From assembly GCF_047495875.1 (NCBI RefSeq), contig NC_092463.1, positions 8,264,622 through 8,328,621 of the forward strand: a stretch of DNA of 64,000 nt. Reading direction: 5' to 3'. Position 1 is the first letter of the stretch; each line of letters begins with the position of its first letter. A program made the translations under genes and the position numbers. Positions 26,701 to 38,600 of this stretch are shown here, piece by piece. The notes under the pieces were generated by a model. The model did no database searches. It saw only the letters and a list, made by a program, of their open reading frames with translations, and was not told the DNA's origin. Origin of the DNA: Pithys albifrons albifrons. Taxonomy: Eukaryota; Chordata; Aves; Passeriformes; Thamnophilidae.

Positions 26701-29464
26701 CCCCATGTGCCCATTATAATAATCCCTGAGGTGATAATTAAATGGCATAATGCCAGATAGGCATTTTATAGGTACCTTTTGTTTGAATTTGCAGGAGCAA
26801 GAGGAGATTCAGAATAATGATAAGTAGTGTGAAAATACTGCTGTGATCCATTAGAGGGTGAGTGTTATATTTAATATACAGCTATAATCCAGTAAGCATA
26901 TAAGCTTCCATGTATTTAAAATAGAATATCTTCAGGGTTTTTATAATAAATTTAATACTTCAAAGACACATTGACTAATGGCTTTCAGATATTGTAGAGC
27001 AGACTCTTCCCTATAGGAAATCAATTAAAGTTGAATCTTATTGATTTTAACCCATTTCTCCATACAGTGATAAACCAGACTTTGAAATCTCTTTGGATAT
27101 AACCCCAATAGTTTATTCTCCTCCATGGCTGAGGCAGATGCAATTTCTAAACCTGATCAGATAAAATAAAGGAAATATTAGCCTATTAGTTTCCTCAGTT
27201 TTAAAAATCAACACTCTTTCTTCCATTTAATCTACTTGAGGTGAAGCCAAATAAATTGCAGGTGACCCTGAAACACTGAAAGCTGGAAACAGGTATAATT
27301 TGCACATACTTAAACCTGAAAGCTCATATTGGGACCAAAGTGACAAATGGACAAGGCACTGACTCTCTTCAGGGAGATGAAATTAATTTCCAGCCACCAG
27401 CTACCATTTGCAGATACAGTGAACAATAGGGTTGAATCTTCCTAGGAAGTACTCTTAATGTCCAGCATCTCTATCAGTTTCATATTGGTTTCTTTCTTCT
27501 GTCGGTCAAACTATAACTTTGTCCAAATAGGTGTTCTAGATTAAGTGGTGACTGCTTTTAGTCCATGAAGGTTCACCTCCCCTAAGTTTTGATAGAGCTG
27601 GCCATCCAGTCTGAAAGAAAGAAGCACTTCTGCAGAGTAGTTCATCTGATCTGTGCTAGACATCTATTTTAAGGGAGGTAATTCACATCTTGCTAGTCTT
27701 CATTTCTCTCCTTTGACCATAAAAGGATCACTGACAACTAATGCAGATATAGATGTGCACAGCAGGTGTCTAAAACTGGGCTGATTAATGCTATGGTCTA
27801 TACCTGTATGGAGGAAAAACCTTAATCTCATTGACAATAGCATAATAAGATTTTGTAGCTGGATGCTGAAGACAGATAAATTCATGTAAAGGATAAGGCA
27901 TAAATTCTCAACCATTGAGTTAATTAGAACAATTTAGTGCATGAGGCTGTGAATTCACCATCACTTGAAGAATCTAAAAAAGTCTGGATTACAAAAGATA
28001 CTCCAGCTCAGCTACAAACTTTGGAAATGCAGAAATTGCTGTAGGAGTAATTGAGGCTTCAGCATCTGTTGTGTCAGAAAGTCAGTGAAAATGGTTTCTT
28101 CTAGAGCTGGGGTGTTCTATTCTTCCTGCTTCATTTCACGCAGAAAACCACATTGGAGCAAATACTGATTTGGCTTCCATGGCAAATTGTAACCAGCAGG
28201 GAGACATCTCCAATGCAGTCAGCAGCAGCCTTTGCTCCTGCTCCCTCTGTGAAACCTCATCCTTTGGTCTCTCCTGTTTCAGGGCACTGGGAAAGCTGCC
28301 CTGGACATACCCTTGATATCTCTGACTATCTTTGATTTATGACTATCTTGTGCTGTCTGTAACTGTAAACTCATGGTTCTGGACCGGCATCTCCAGAAAG
28401 CCAAGCAAAATGCCACCCAGAAGCCTGTGTCTGATAGAAATGTTGGTAGAAGGATGGGGTGATCATGTCACAGATCTTCCTGTTTGCAGCAAGACCAGCA
28501 GAGGTAGCAGCTCCCTGGTTAGGAAGTATGGCCTCATGAAGCTCAGCATTGCAATCCTGTTTAGGACAGAAAGCCACAAGCTGAGCGTACCTGCTGTGTA
28601 TCTCTACATGGGGACAGCCAGCGCAGCAGAAACCAGAGCAACAGCCAGAGCAGTAAGCCAAGGGCTTTAAAAGTCCAGCTAATCTTTGCTTAGCACAAGT
28701 TTTAAAGGACATGCAAAGTAAAGATAATTTAAACCTCTCTTGCTCCCTCAGAAAACTGAGGGGTTATTGGCTCCTTACCATGTATTAGAGCACTAACAGG
28801 CCAGTTCTCATTTACATCAGCAGAAAAGGGCCCTCTGGCCTGTGTGCTGGCTGAGTACATGTACTGCCAGAGGATGGATGGTTGATCCAGACACTGTCTC
28901 TGGCAACACTGAGGACAAAGCAGGAACAGATGCCACTTCCCTTTCCCAGTAGAGAGAGAACTGCAGATCCATCCCATCACTCTCCAAACTTTGGAAACAA
29001 AATCAGCATTGGAAATAAATTCCAGAAGCCATTAATCTGTCTCGCTTCTGACATGAAAGGATAAAATATAGTTCTGTTAAAAATAACAAAAAGCTGTGAG
29101 CAGTATATTTTCATTTTCCAAATTACTGAAAGAGCAGAACATGAATCCTTGTCTGTCAGCCTGAGAAAATATTTTATTTTTCCTGTGAAGTAGAAGCAAA
29201 CGTAAATAAGTGGCAGAGAGAATGCAGTTAGATATACTGCAATGTGCTGCAACCATCAAAAGAGCCCAAAGATATCTATTGGTAATGAGAAATCTTCAGC
29301 AGATTTTTTTTTTATTGAATTACTATGTCATTACAGTACAAGGAGTCCGCACAGCAGGACCAAGAGGTCTGCACTGCATGGCCTCATGTAGGACAGTAGG
29401 TGGGATGGTATTGACATGGATGAGCGATTTATATCTCTTAAAGAATTACCACCAAAGGTATTAT
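20742..29464. other. Unique noncoding sequence
   Basis: No supported gene. The stretch 22490-22700 is strand-asymmetric (GT-rich on plus). The stretch 23400-24650 is strongly AT-rich. The stretch 26720-27090 is AT-rich, with a texture that suggests a conserved non-coding element. Open frames are 60-113 codons and overlap on both strands, as at 28332-28712. No CR1 tail or LTR end was found here. Confidence 0.5.
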
Positions 29465-30400
29465 TAGCAAAAGTGGGTTTAATATGAATTAGTGAAAGCA
29501 TGACTTAACAAAGTTCAATGGCAAGGTTCACTCTATTATTTACCACATGGGAGAAAGAAACACAGGAAAATCAAGTTAGAATCAAGCTAGAATTATTATT
29601 AAACACATACTGAAGATGTAAAAGGGTAAGGGAGACCCTGCTGTTGAGTCACAAGGTTCAGAGTGGACCTCCTTGCCTTATAAAGTCCTGATGGGGCTTA
29701 GGTGCAGCTAGGGCCAATCATAGTCTCAGACTTGGACATGGTTTATGTCTAATGGAATTGGCTGTGTGGACTTCACTAGTATTAATTCCTCATGCTGTCA
29801 GTCCCTTACTGAGTATCTGTTGGGAGTAAGGGGTTTCTCTGCCCTAGGCAAGGAAGGATCTCTTAATCTCAGGTGAGGAACATCAAGCCCTGCTCAAGGG
29901 GAGACTCAGCTGGTGTGCAGTCCAGTTACAATTTAGAAAGAACTTGAACTGCCTTCATCCAAAGATCTGTTGTTAATATAAGGTCACTCTGCCTCAAGGA
30001 GCAACCTTGAGAGGTGTCCCAGCTCAAGGGCAGATCCCCACCATGCAGCTACAGTGCCTGGCAGGGAGAGCTCAGAGAAGGCTCACTTAGGCTGTCATAT
30101 TTATGGAATAAAGTGGTTGGCCTGTAGTCAAATTGCATACAAAGGAAAAAGTGTACATGAAACTCCTTGTGCCCACAAATTTCTTTATTCCTTGACAAAT
30201 GAGCCTTGGAAAACCCACCATCTATTCATCTGTTAATTGTATGATTGTTGTTCCAAGCTCATATGAATCAATGTTCACTGGGTCACTCTGTTCCTTTGAG
30301 TGTGTCCTGGAGGAGTTCTTGGCCCATCTGTGCCTCAGGCCTTATCTGCTTTGGAGCCTGTATAAAACTGCCTGATTTGGTTAATGGATCAAGTGCATCC
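29465..30400. mobile_element. Possible decayed LTR (ERV-like), boundaries not fixed
   Basis: The stretch has the look of an old avian LTR. An AT-rich start with TTCAATGGCAAGGTTCACTC (29515-29534) is followed by GC-richer sequence, CTTATAAAG at 29679, CCAATCATAGTCTCAGACTT near 29713 and TATAAAACTG at 30360. It partly resembles bird ERVL-type LTRs as I recall them. No TG...CA ends and no target duplication were found, so it may instead be unique sequence or more than one fragment. Confidence 0.33.
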
Positions 30401-32469
30401 ATCATGGGTATGCAGTGGTAGACAAAGTCTTTACAGATCCTGTATCTTTTATTTACAGATCCTTAACTATGTTTTTTCTCAAGAGGAATTAAAACTGTCA
30501 TTTTTCTGATATGTAAATAATAGCATAGTGACTAAAAGCAGACAACTGTCTCTTCAGGAAGACATCTAACTATAATAGTGAAGAATAAAAAAAATGCAGG
30601 TTAAGGTGTCAAAAGTTAAGATTAGAAGAAGCCTCTTAATTAAAGATTACTTTAGTTGCAGAAGTTGTAGAGACATAAAATATACAGAAGCAGAGAATGG
30701 GAAAGCAAAGTATAAGTAAATGAATTTATAATCAAATGAATCATTGTCTCACTCAAAGTGGCAAGTGGGAGGCAGATGGAATTAATAAAAAAAAGGAAGA
30801 AGAGTGGTGAGGAGTAGGAAGGAAGGTCACACTTTATCACATCTAGCCTTGGATCACTGCCACTGGCTGCAAGGCCACATGTCTGCAAGGAGTCTGAAAG
30901 AGGACAGAGTGGATGTTGTGGCCAAGAGTGGGTTTCTTCAAGGCATAGCCCTAAATTTGCATCTTATGACTTTGAGAGGTGACCTTAACAGAAACTTTGC
31001 ATGGCAGATGCTCCTGCAGCAATTTGCTCTTCAGCCTCAGCAGAAGGATTGAACCTACCAGAAGCAGGGACCTCCCCACCCTCCTAGAGCCTGTGTTGTG
31101 CACCCAGCACCATTTTAAATTTCTCCTCTAAAACAAACCCAACTCAGGTGCCCCTCTCCCAGCTCACCTGGCATCAGGACTGCCAGCAGAGGAGTTCAGG
31201 ATCACTGTGTTCACATGGTACTGGCTGCAGGTGCCCAAAGGAGTGGAGACCTGGAGAGGACATTCCTGCAGGATCACTGCCTGACTTTGTACAAATGGCC
31301 AGTGGGGATGGAGGCCGTGTTCTGATAGAAGTTGTTCTCAGCAAGGGTCAGGTCTGAGGGGACACAGATATAGATTTGGTGACTGCCCCAGACAGCTGCA
31401 AGCAGGCAGCCATATCATGTGTTATTCTAGGTGCTCACACAATGTACAGGAGGATGTTGGGCAGGCATGTGCAGCACCAGAAGGAACAGTGGGCTGCATT
31501 TTTGCCTGTCTTCTTATTCCTTTACACATTGTGTTTCCCATCTTGTCTTCAGTAATCCTTATACCAAGAACAAGGGAACCCTGCCGAGAGGTGATTGCAT
31601 TATGTTTTTCTTTTTCTTCTTGAGTGTGTGCCATGCTGTGAAGACAGGAGTGGCTCAGCATACCTGCCTACAAGGGATAAAATCAACATTCTGAGATTCT
31701 CCTTCTGGCTGCCCTCCATGCACAAATTGTCTCCTGAAGCAGATGAGAATATTCTTTTTTTTTTCTTTTAGTAGGGCAATGAATACCCATGTTTCAGTAC
31801 ATCATCCATATTAAAATATTTGCATATAAAGATAATCCAGAAATGTATCTAGAGTCATGGTTTCCTAAAATTAAGAAGAGAAATTAGGATCTAATTTAAT
31901 TTCCTGCAAAGTACTGGCTGCATCGGTTCTCCCTGTGATTCCTGCTTTGATTTCAGGAGAGTTCACACAAGAAAATTCAGACTCAAAGGTTGCAGAGAAG
32001 TGGCTTCCAAGCACCTTAGTTCCTCCCTGGAGTTATTTTTTCTTTCTTCCTCCTCTGCTGTGTTCCCCTCCACTACCCTTGGCTGAATAGCATAAGAGGA
32101 GCATGGGAAAAAGCTCTGTGTTCCCTATTCTCTCACCCCAGCAGCCCCCAAATTCAAGGACATGGAAATGTCTTTGTTATGCAATCTGTAGAAACAAGCA
32201 AAAATCTTCCAAATCCTTTAATAACCAAGGGGAGCATTGCAATCCTATATGAAGGAAAGGGGATACATCCTGATATATTTAGCAAATTACGGATGGAAAC
32301 TAAAGATGGAAAGAGACTAATTTCTGTTAAGGAAATTGTGATTGTCCTTTATGTGGTAGCAAAATAGTCTGTAGGCAAGAAGAAGAGGCATCAGCTTGTG
32401 ATTTAGTGACAGTCCTCAGTGGCCATGGTGGGCTCCTGCACAGGAGTGGTTGTGGTGGGACATAGCATC
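30401..32469. other. Unique noncoding sequence
   Basis: No gene or repeat was recognised. It contains a T-rich run at about 31755-31770 and a 62-codon plus-strand frame at 32179-32367 with protein-like composition but no family I can name. Confidence 0.5.
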
Positions 32470-32640
32470 AGAGAATCATAGAATGTTAAGAACTGAAAGT
32501 GACCTTAAAGCTCATCTGGTCCCAAACCCTCCTGCCATGAGCAGGGACACCTCCCACTAGACCAGGTTGCTCAAGGTCTTATCCAAACTGGCCTTGAACA
32601 CTGCCAGGGTTGGGGCAATGGGTCATGGCACAGGTCAGCC
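32470..32640 (-). mobile_element. CR1 LINE 3' end, minus orientation
   Basis: The plus strand reads GAGAATCATAGAATG at 32471, then CCTTAAAGCTCATCTGGTCC, CCCTCCTGCCATGAGCAGGG, ACACCTCCCACTAGACCAGG and GGCCTTGAACACTGCCAGGG. This is the reverse complement of the CR1 3' UTR, with its ATTCTATGATTCTC tail at the left. Similarity fades at about 32600-32640, where the element is truncated or rearranged. No coding part remains. The sequence differs from the CR1 at 17355, so these are separate insertions and probably different subfamilies. Confidence 0.93.
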
Positions 32641-35600
32641 AGCACCAACCACTCCAGGAACCCAAGGACCAGAGGCCTGGCTGGAGGGGTTGGGGATGTC
32701 ACAGTTTTCAGGGATCCAAAAGGCTGTTGAGAGGCTGAAGGAATAATCTCATCCTCACGTACAGTGGTGATAAGGCAGGTAGGACAGGGCGTGAGTAGCA
32801 GCAGTTTCCAGCAGCCTTAGAGAAGTCTACAGCTGATTCTTGTCTCTGGAGGATCAGGGCTAAAATACCAGTCCAAGAAGGAAGAACAAATAATGCAGTT
32901 GTCTGGAGCATTTTGTGGGATGCATTTACAGCCAGATCCTGGTTCTCCAGGGAAAGGAGAGAAATAACTGACCAAGAGGAAAAAGAGAATAGAATAAAAC
33001 CCTGAGCAGCAAGAAGAGGCAGTACCTGTCTGCCAGTGAAAGTGGCACCCAGCTGAGCATGGATATGGGGTCAAGTAGCCCCTGTGAGCCCCTCACAGGC
33101 TGACCCATCCACTACTGCCTGACTGTCACTGCTGGTCAGCCTGGGTGTTTCAACATCCTTGGCATGGCTCATCCAGTCCTGAATAAGGAAGAGCTAGTGA
33201 CTGACAGAGGAGCCCTGAAAGCTCTTAGTACATGATGCCATCTCAAACAGGAGGTGCAAACTAAGCAGTACACCCCAAAGAACCTCCATTTGCTAAATGC
33301 AGGTATCAAAACTCCTGGCACATCTGCCAAGCTGAGATCCGGTGGGCAAACAAGGTGCTTTGAAATTAATGGATTACTTTTATGGGGGTGTAACAAAGTG
33401 GACTACATCAAAAGACTGGTTGTTTCAGGTTTTTTAACTCCTGGAAACCTATTAACAAGGCTTGTGGTTTGACCACATCTCTGGTTTACACTGATGTAAA
33501 GCCAAGTGTGATGTCAACTTGTTTTTCCAAAGAGGAAAGTCAGAGGGACTGTAACTTTCATGTAGAAAGCTCTTTAGTAGCTGAACAGTTAAAGATTATG
33601 TTCACTATGTTTTCCTGCCTTGCAAATTCCTCATTCATAATGTATGAGTGAGATCATTAAAAGCAACATATTGGCTGATACCATCACAGCTGCTACCTAA
33701 CTTTAACACTTCATAGCAAGGAATAACATTACTCTTCTCTTATGTATGTGTTTGGAATGGGGAAGAAAGAAACTTGTAGCTGCAAGAACAGGGTAAAATG
33801 TTTAACCTCACAGAAAAAAATTCACATATTGGGCAATTACAGATTTGCTGGGAATGTTTTCAAAATGAAAAAAAACTATTAATCTCCTTTTAAGAAGGCT
33901 TTCTGCTCTTTGCATCTATTGCAATATGGCAACATGGCAACATATTCTTCCTCTCCACCAAGTCAATATCACATTAATTTCCCAAATAAAAGAAATTAAC
34001 TCCTACAATGAACAGAAAACTTCATCTCCACCCAAGAAATTTTAAACTCTCCAATATTTGACTGTTTAGAAACATAACAAAGATTATTTTACACCAAGAA
34101 TGGGATATTTCAGTCTTATCCAATGGAGAGAAAGATGTCTTAGGGCTTTCAGGCATAACCTCTGTGGCTGATGTTTTCATCTGCAGGCTGCCCTGGGTGC
34201 TGATCTGGTTAAACACATTAAATAAAAGTTCATTTAGGTTGACAGAGAGGAATTCTTTTAGCTGAAGAAAGGCACTGTCCCTTTTTCATGGGTTACCTGA
34301 ATCTTTACAAGCCTTGGGCCTACATTTTTATTTTTTACACTTAAGAGAGAGGAATGAAAAGAATCTGTCATATAAAGCAGATTTTAAATTTCCAAATAAC
34401 TTATTTCATATTCCAAACTGCGATGCATACTTATTATTTATAAATCACAAATTACCTCTAATATCTCTGTTCCATAGCATGTCCAATAGTTTCTGGCAGT
34501 GGGGGTGGGGAAGGCCATGTCCAAACCATCATGAAAAATTAATTAGGTGTCTTTGAAAGAGAGGGCATTCCCTCTGGGCATGTAGCAACAACTCTGAAGG
34601 TTAGCAACTAGTCCCAGATGGTCGGTCTCACTCTGAACCACCTCGAGCCTGAATTTGCACATCTATGCCCTACTGAGGTCGAGTTTTCCCTCCCCTCACC
34701 CAGGCTTTCTACCACTCAAGCTTCCCACACCAGTTAAGATGTCCCTGGTTTGCACTGGTGCACAAGCAGAACGGGCCCCACGGGCTCATTAGTTTTAAAC
34801 TTTGAGTCAAATAGCTAAAGCTGGGATGAAAGAGTTCCTTCTTCTGCAAATTCATAATTCATTTTGAGTGTGGCACATGAAACAGAGAGAATAACGTGGT
34901 CCTTTCCGAAAATCTTCGTTCCGGGTTTTAATTGTGTCTCAGAGGAATAAATGCAAGAGGTTTACCTTCCTCCCCACACTCTCCTTCTTCCTCTGATAAC
35001 AGCTTGGGTTTTACTACTATCACTTATGTCTTCTTTTATAATTTCCAGCCTTTCACAGAAGTGCTCTGCTACCCTTTCCTGTTCAATAATAAATGGACAC
35101 ATTTGAAGCTGCAAGTATTTGCACTTACGAGCTAATCCAGGCAAAAGATACAAGAAACGTGACTTCCTAACCAGCAGCCAGGGAATCAAGTAAATCACAC
35201 ACACCCCTTTGCCACTCCTCTTCCCTGCCTCCCAGGTATGGTGCCTAAGAGAAGGAAGGTAACAAAGTCTTGCATCAGTTTTTTTGCTATTCTTAAACTA
35301 CTGCAGGAAAGGTCTCAGAGAAGTACATCAGGTGTGCCCAGTTAATCTGGATGCATCTGAGATTGTCAGTTTTCACAGCAAGTGAAGAGTAACAGGCATT
35401 TTTGGCATGCAGTTTATTTCATTGTAAAGAAGGAGCCCAAGCAGGTCAGCTGAAGCTCTGGCCCAGAAGTGCCTGTTTCTCTGCAGGGAACTGTGGCCAC
35501 ACTACTGGTAAGTGAGAAGGAGGTTGCTAAAGGGGACTGCCAAATGCATTTGGGGACAGAAGACAGTGCTCAGGAGCTTGGCCAGTGCCTCAAAAGAAAA

Positions 35601-38600
35601 CCATAGGGACACCCAATCTTGAATTTCCTTTCTGAGACTGCTGAGTGCTTGAAATAATTACTCTTTCAGTAACCACTAAAGTTGGAGTTTAGTTTAAACA
35701 CCTAACAAGGAGTAGACATGGAAAGTAGTTGAAAAGTTGAAAGCACCCACTTACAGGGCTCACTGGAAATCCTCTGTAATATGTTCATGTGGAGTCTTTG
35801 GAGCAGGATAGGCTCTCCCTGTACTTAAAGCCAGGTTTATGCCAGAGAGAACATTTTCCAAAAGCTGCTATAAGTTCAGGGGCTCTAAAAAAACTTACTA
35901 ATCCATAAGGTTACTAAAAGACCCAATCAGTGAAAATTCAGGCACTGCAGTGACTAGGTTTTGCATGCTTGGTGTCCACAGTGGAGTGGACCAAAGAGCC
36001 CTGTGAAGAACCTGGGGATAGTGAGACCTTCTAAAACACAAGTAAAAATGCTTTTTCCTTGCGTCATTGTTTAAGCTTTTATCTAATAGTCTCAAAGGAT
36101 GCACCTCCAAAGCAGGAGAGTCAGGAGCAATTCTGCTCTTCACCTGAGGTGATGCAAGTCCTTCTTTTCCACCTTGCAGGCAGGAACCCTAGCCATGGGT
36201 AGAGATCCATTGTCCCAAAGCTTGGATGTGAGGAAGCACTGGCTGTCAGCCAAAGCACTCTTCTGTGAGACAGGGAGGAAGGAGGAATTCAGTGAAAATC
36301 CCTCACACGAAGAGTGGACTAACCACAGGCCTACACCAGGAAGACAGCGGTCAACATCAGGAGCTCAGGATGTCCATGTGTGTCAGGTCGTCCCAGCAAA
36401 TATTCTAAGCAAAAACTGTCTGAGGATTTTGAATCCCCATGGACCTTCAGAATACAAGAGACACAATGCTGATAAGCTCTGTCAGCATCCTTCCTGAAGG
36501 ACCTTTTTAATGACATTCAGCCAATTTATAGTTTTACAAAAGGGACATATTTGGAGTTGGTTGCCCTCAGGGGCAGTGCAGAAGGACAGACTTGTTCAGG
36601 TGCAGAGCCACAGGACATCTTCCTACACTTCATATTCATCCAGCCACGTGTCTGGCTTTCATTCTCAATCCTTGAGGTGACTCTCACAACTTAAAGAAAG
36701 TAGAAGAATTTAGCACTGTAGAATATGTATGAGCTGTTCCCACAAATGACCTCAGAAATAAATACAGCCATTACCATAAGTGTAATGCACAAGAGGCACT
36801 ATGAGGCTTTAGGTTTGTCAAGTGAAAGCTTTAGAAACAACTTTTGCTCACTTCAATCAAAATTGGAAAAAAATAATATCCACCAGAAAAGAACAATAAA
36901 ACATTCTGCTCCTGGACTGTCTTTTGAATTCCAAATTTTCCTTGGGGAGGAATTTTTTCTAGTCAAGTCTGAAATCCCCCAAATCTGGGATAACTGACAC
37001 AATGTTCATGTAGTTTCAATAGGGCCAGTGGGCACTGCTGCTAAAAACCGTGGTTGATATTCATGCAAAAGTCCTCCTTTTTCTCTTGCCTCACTCAGGA
37101 AAGCATCAGGAGAGCTTGAAATGTAAAGCACATTCCTAGGTAACGATGAAAGAAAAATCACTTAGAAGAAGACAAGGAGGAATTGAAGCTACTCACTCAA
37201 ACAAGTCAGGCTGACAAATTGCTTCTGCTGTCTCCATTCATCCACATAATGGCTCCCCCATTCCCTGGCCAGTTATAGAAGAATAATTATCTCTTTCAGA
37301 TCAGCTGCCTTGGCTTCATCATAAATCATTTCTTTCCTCCTCTCCTGCACTACCACTACCTCCTTCACCATTTTTATCAACTTTTCCTTGCCATAAGCCC
37401 TTCCAAGTCCAGCTTTTGACTGACTACATGCATCTGATGACCGGATCCTCCTGTGCACTCATCATTTTTGTCACTCAACCCAAAGTCCTTCTTTTCCAGC
37501 CATGTGAACATTTGTGATGAGTTCATAGAGCTCAGAGGAGAACATGCCAGTCATACAACATAAAGAATAACATAAGATGAGTGAAACAGAGCCAAGCCTG
37601 AACCTTCAAGGGGAACTTCTGGCCTTTTTTAAAGCTCCACACATATCTCACAGTGCTAAAAAAACCCCATGGCCCTTCAAGCAAAGCATTTCTGCTTGTG
37701 TGTAGCCTCATTAAAGAGGCAGAGATCCCTGCAGAATGAAGTGGTTGGAAACAGTCATACCTGAGGAATCAGCACATAAGTTTAAGTTCAGTGCTGATGC
37801 TGGGTTTCAGCAGGGCAGTTGGATACCATCTAATTTGGGATGGGCTTGCCCAAAATGGGCTGAACTCTATTAACTAATAGGGCAGAACACAAAGCCTGTT
37901 CCTTCCTCCTGAAGGAAAGATGCTGTGTCAGAGCCAAGAACAGCCCTCTGCTTGCCTCTTAAGCTGGGGTCCCCTTGGCTCTTATCAGTCCTACACCCTG
38001 CACCACCCAGACAGCCCTCTGCTTCTGCCAGCCCAAATTTTTCAGTGCTGGCAGAGAGACGCTTTGACCTCCTCCTTCTGGCTGCTTTAATCCACCCAGC
38101 TGACTGACACTTTCCCACTCTCACTGCTCACCTCTCATTCCCATTAGCCTCAGACCTTCAGCAGCCAAATCATGGCTCTGCTGGAGTCAATGGCAAAAAT
38201 CACATAGTCCCAGAAAGCCCCAGTTTCACCGGAGCTGTCATCAGAACAAATAGCTGGAGGGCTGATCACCCCAGTGATGGACAGAGTGCCTTCGTGCTGA
38301 AATGCCTTTCTGTGCACAGTCCATTGGCTTTGTATGATTCCATAATAAAAGCTCTTACCCATCTTTTCTGTCTACTATTGTGTGAGGTTTTCTAGTATTA
38401 TCACAGTATCTTGGATACTTTAAAGTTTCAAAAGGCTTTTTTGATGCATTAAATGAGCTGGTCAAATTTCTGTAATTTGCCAATGAGAAACAAGGGGAAA
38501 AACATCCAGAACAACCATTATGAATGTCCCTTATTTTCTCTCTTATTTCTCATTCAGGTTTTCTGGAATACATATGATAAAGCAGAGATTTTTCTTGTGC

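Noticed and set aside
32179..32367. 62-codon protein-like plus-strand frame
   Set aside because: Reads smoothly but matches no family I know, has no splice signals of note, and its length is unremarkable.
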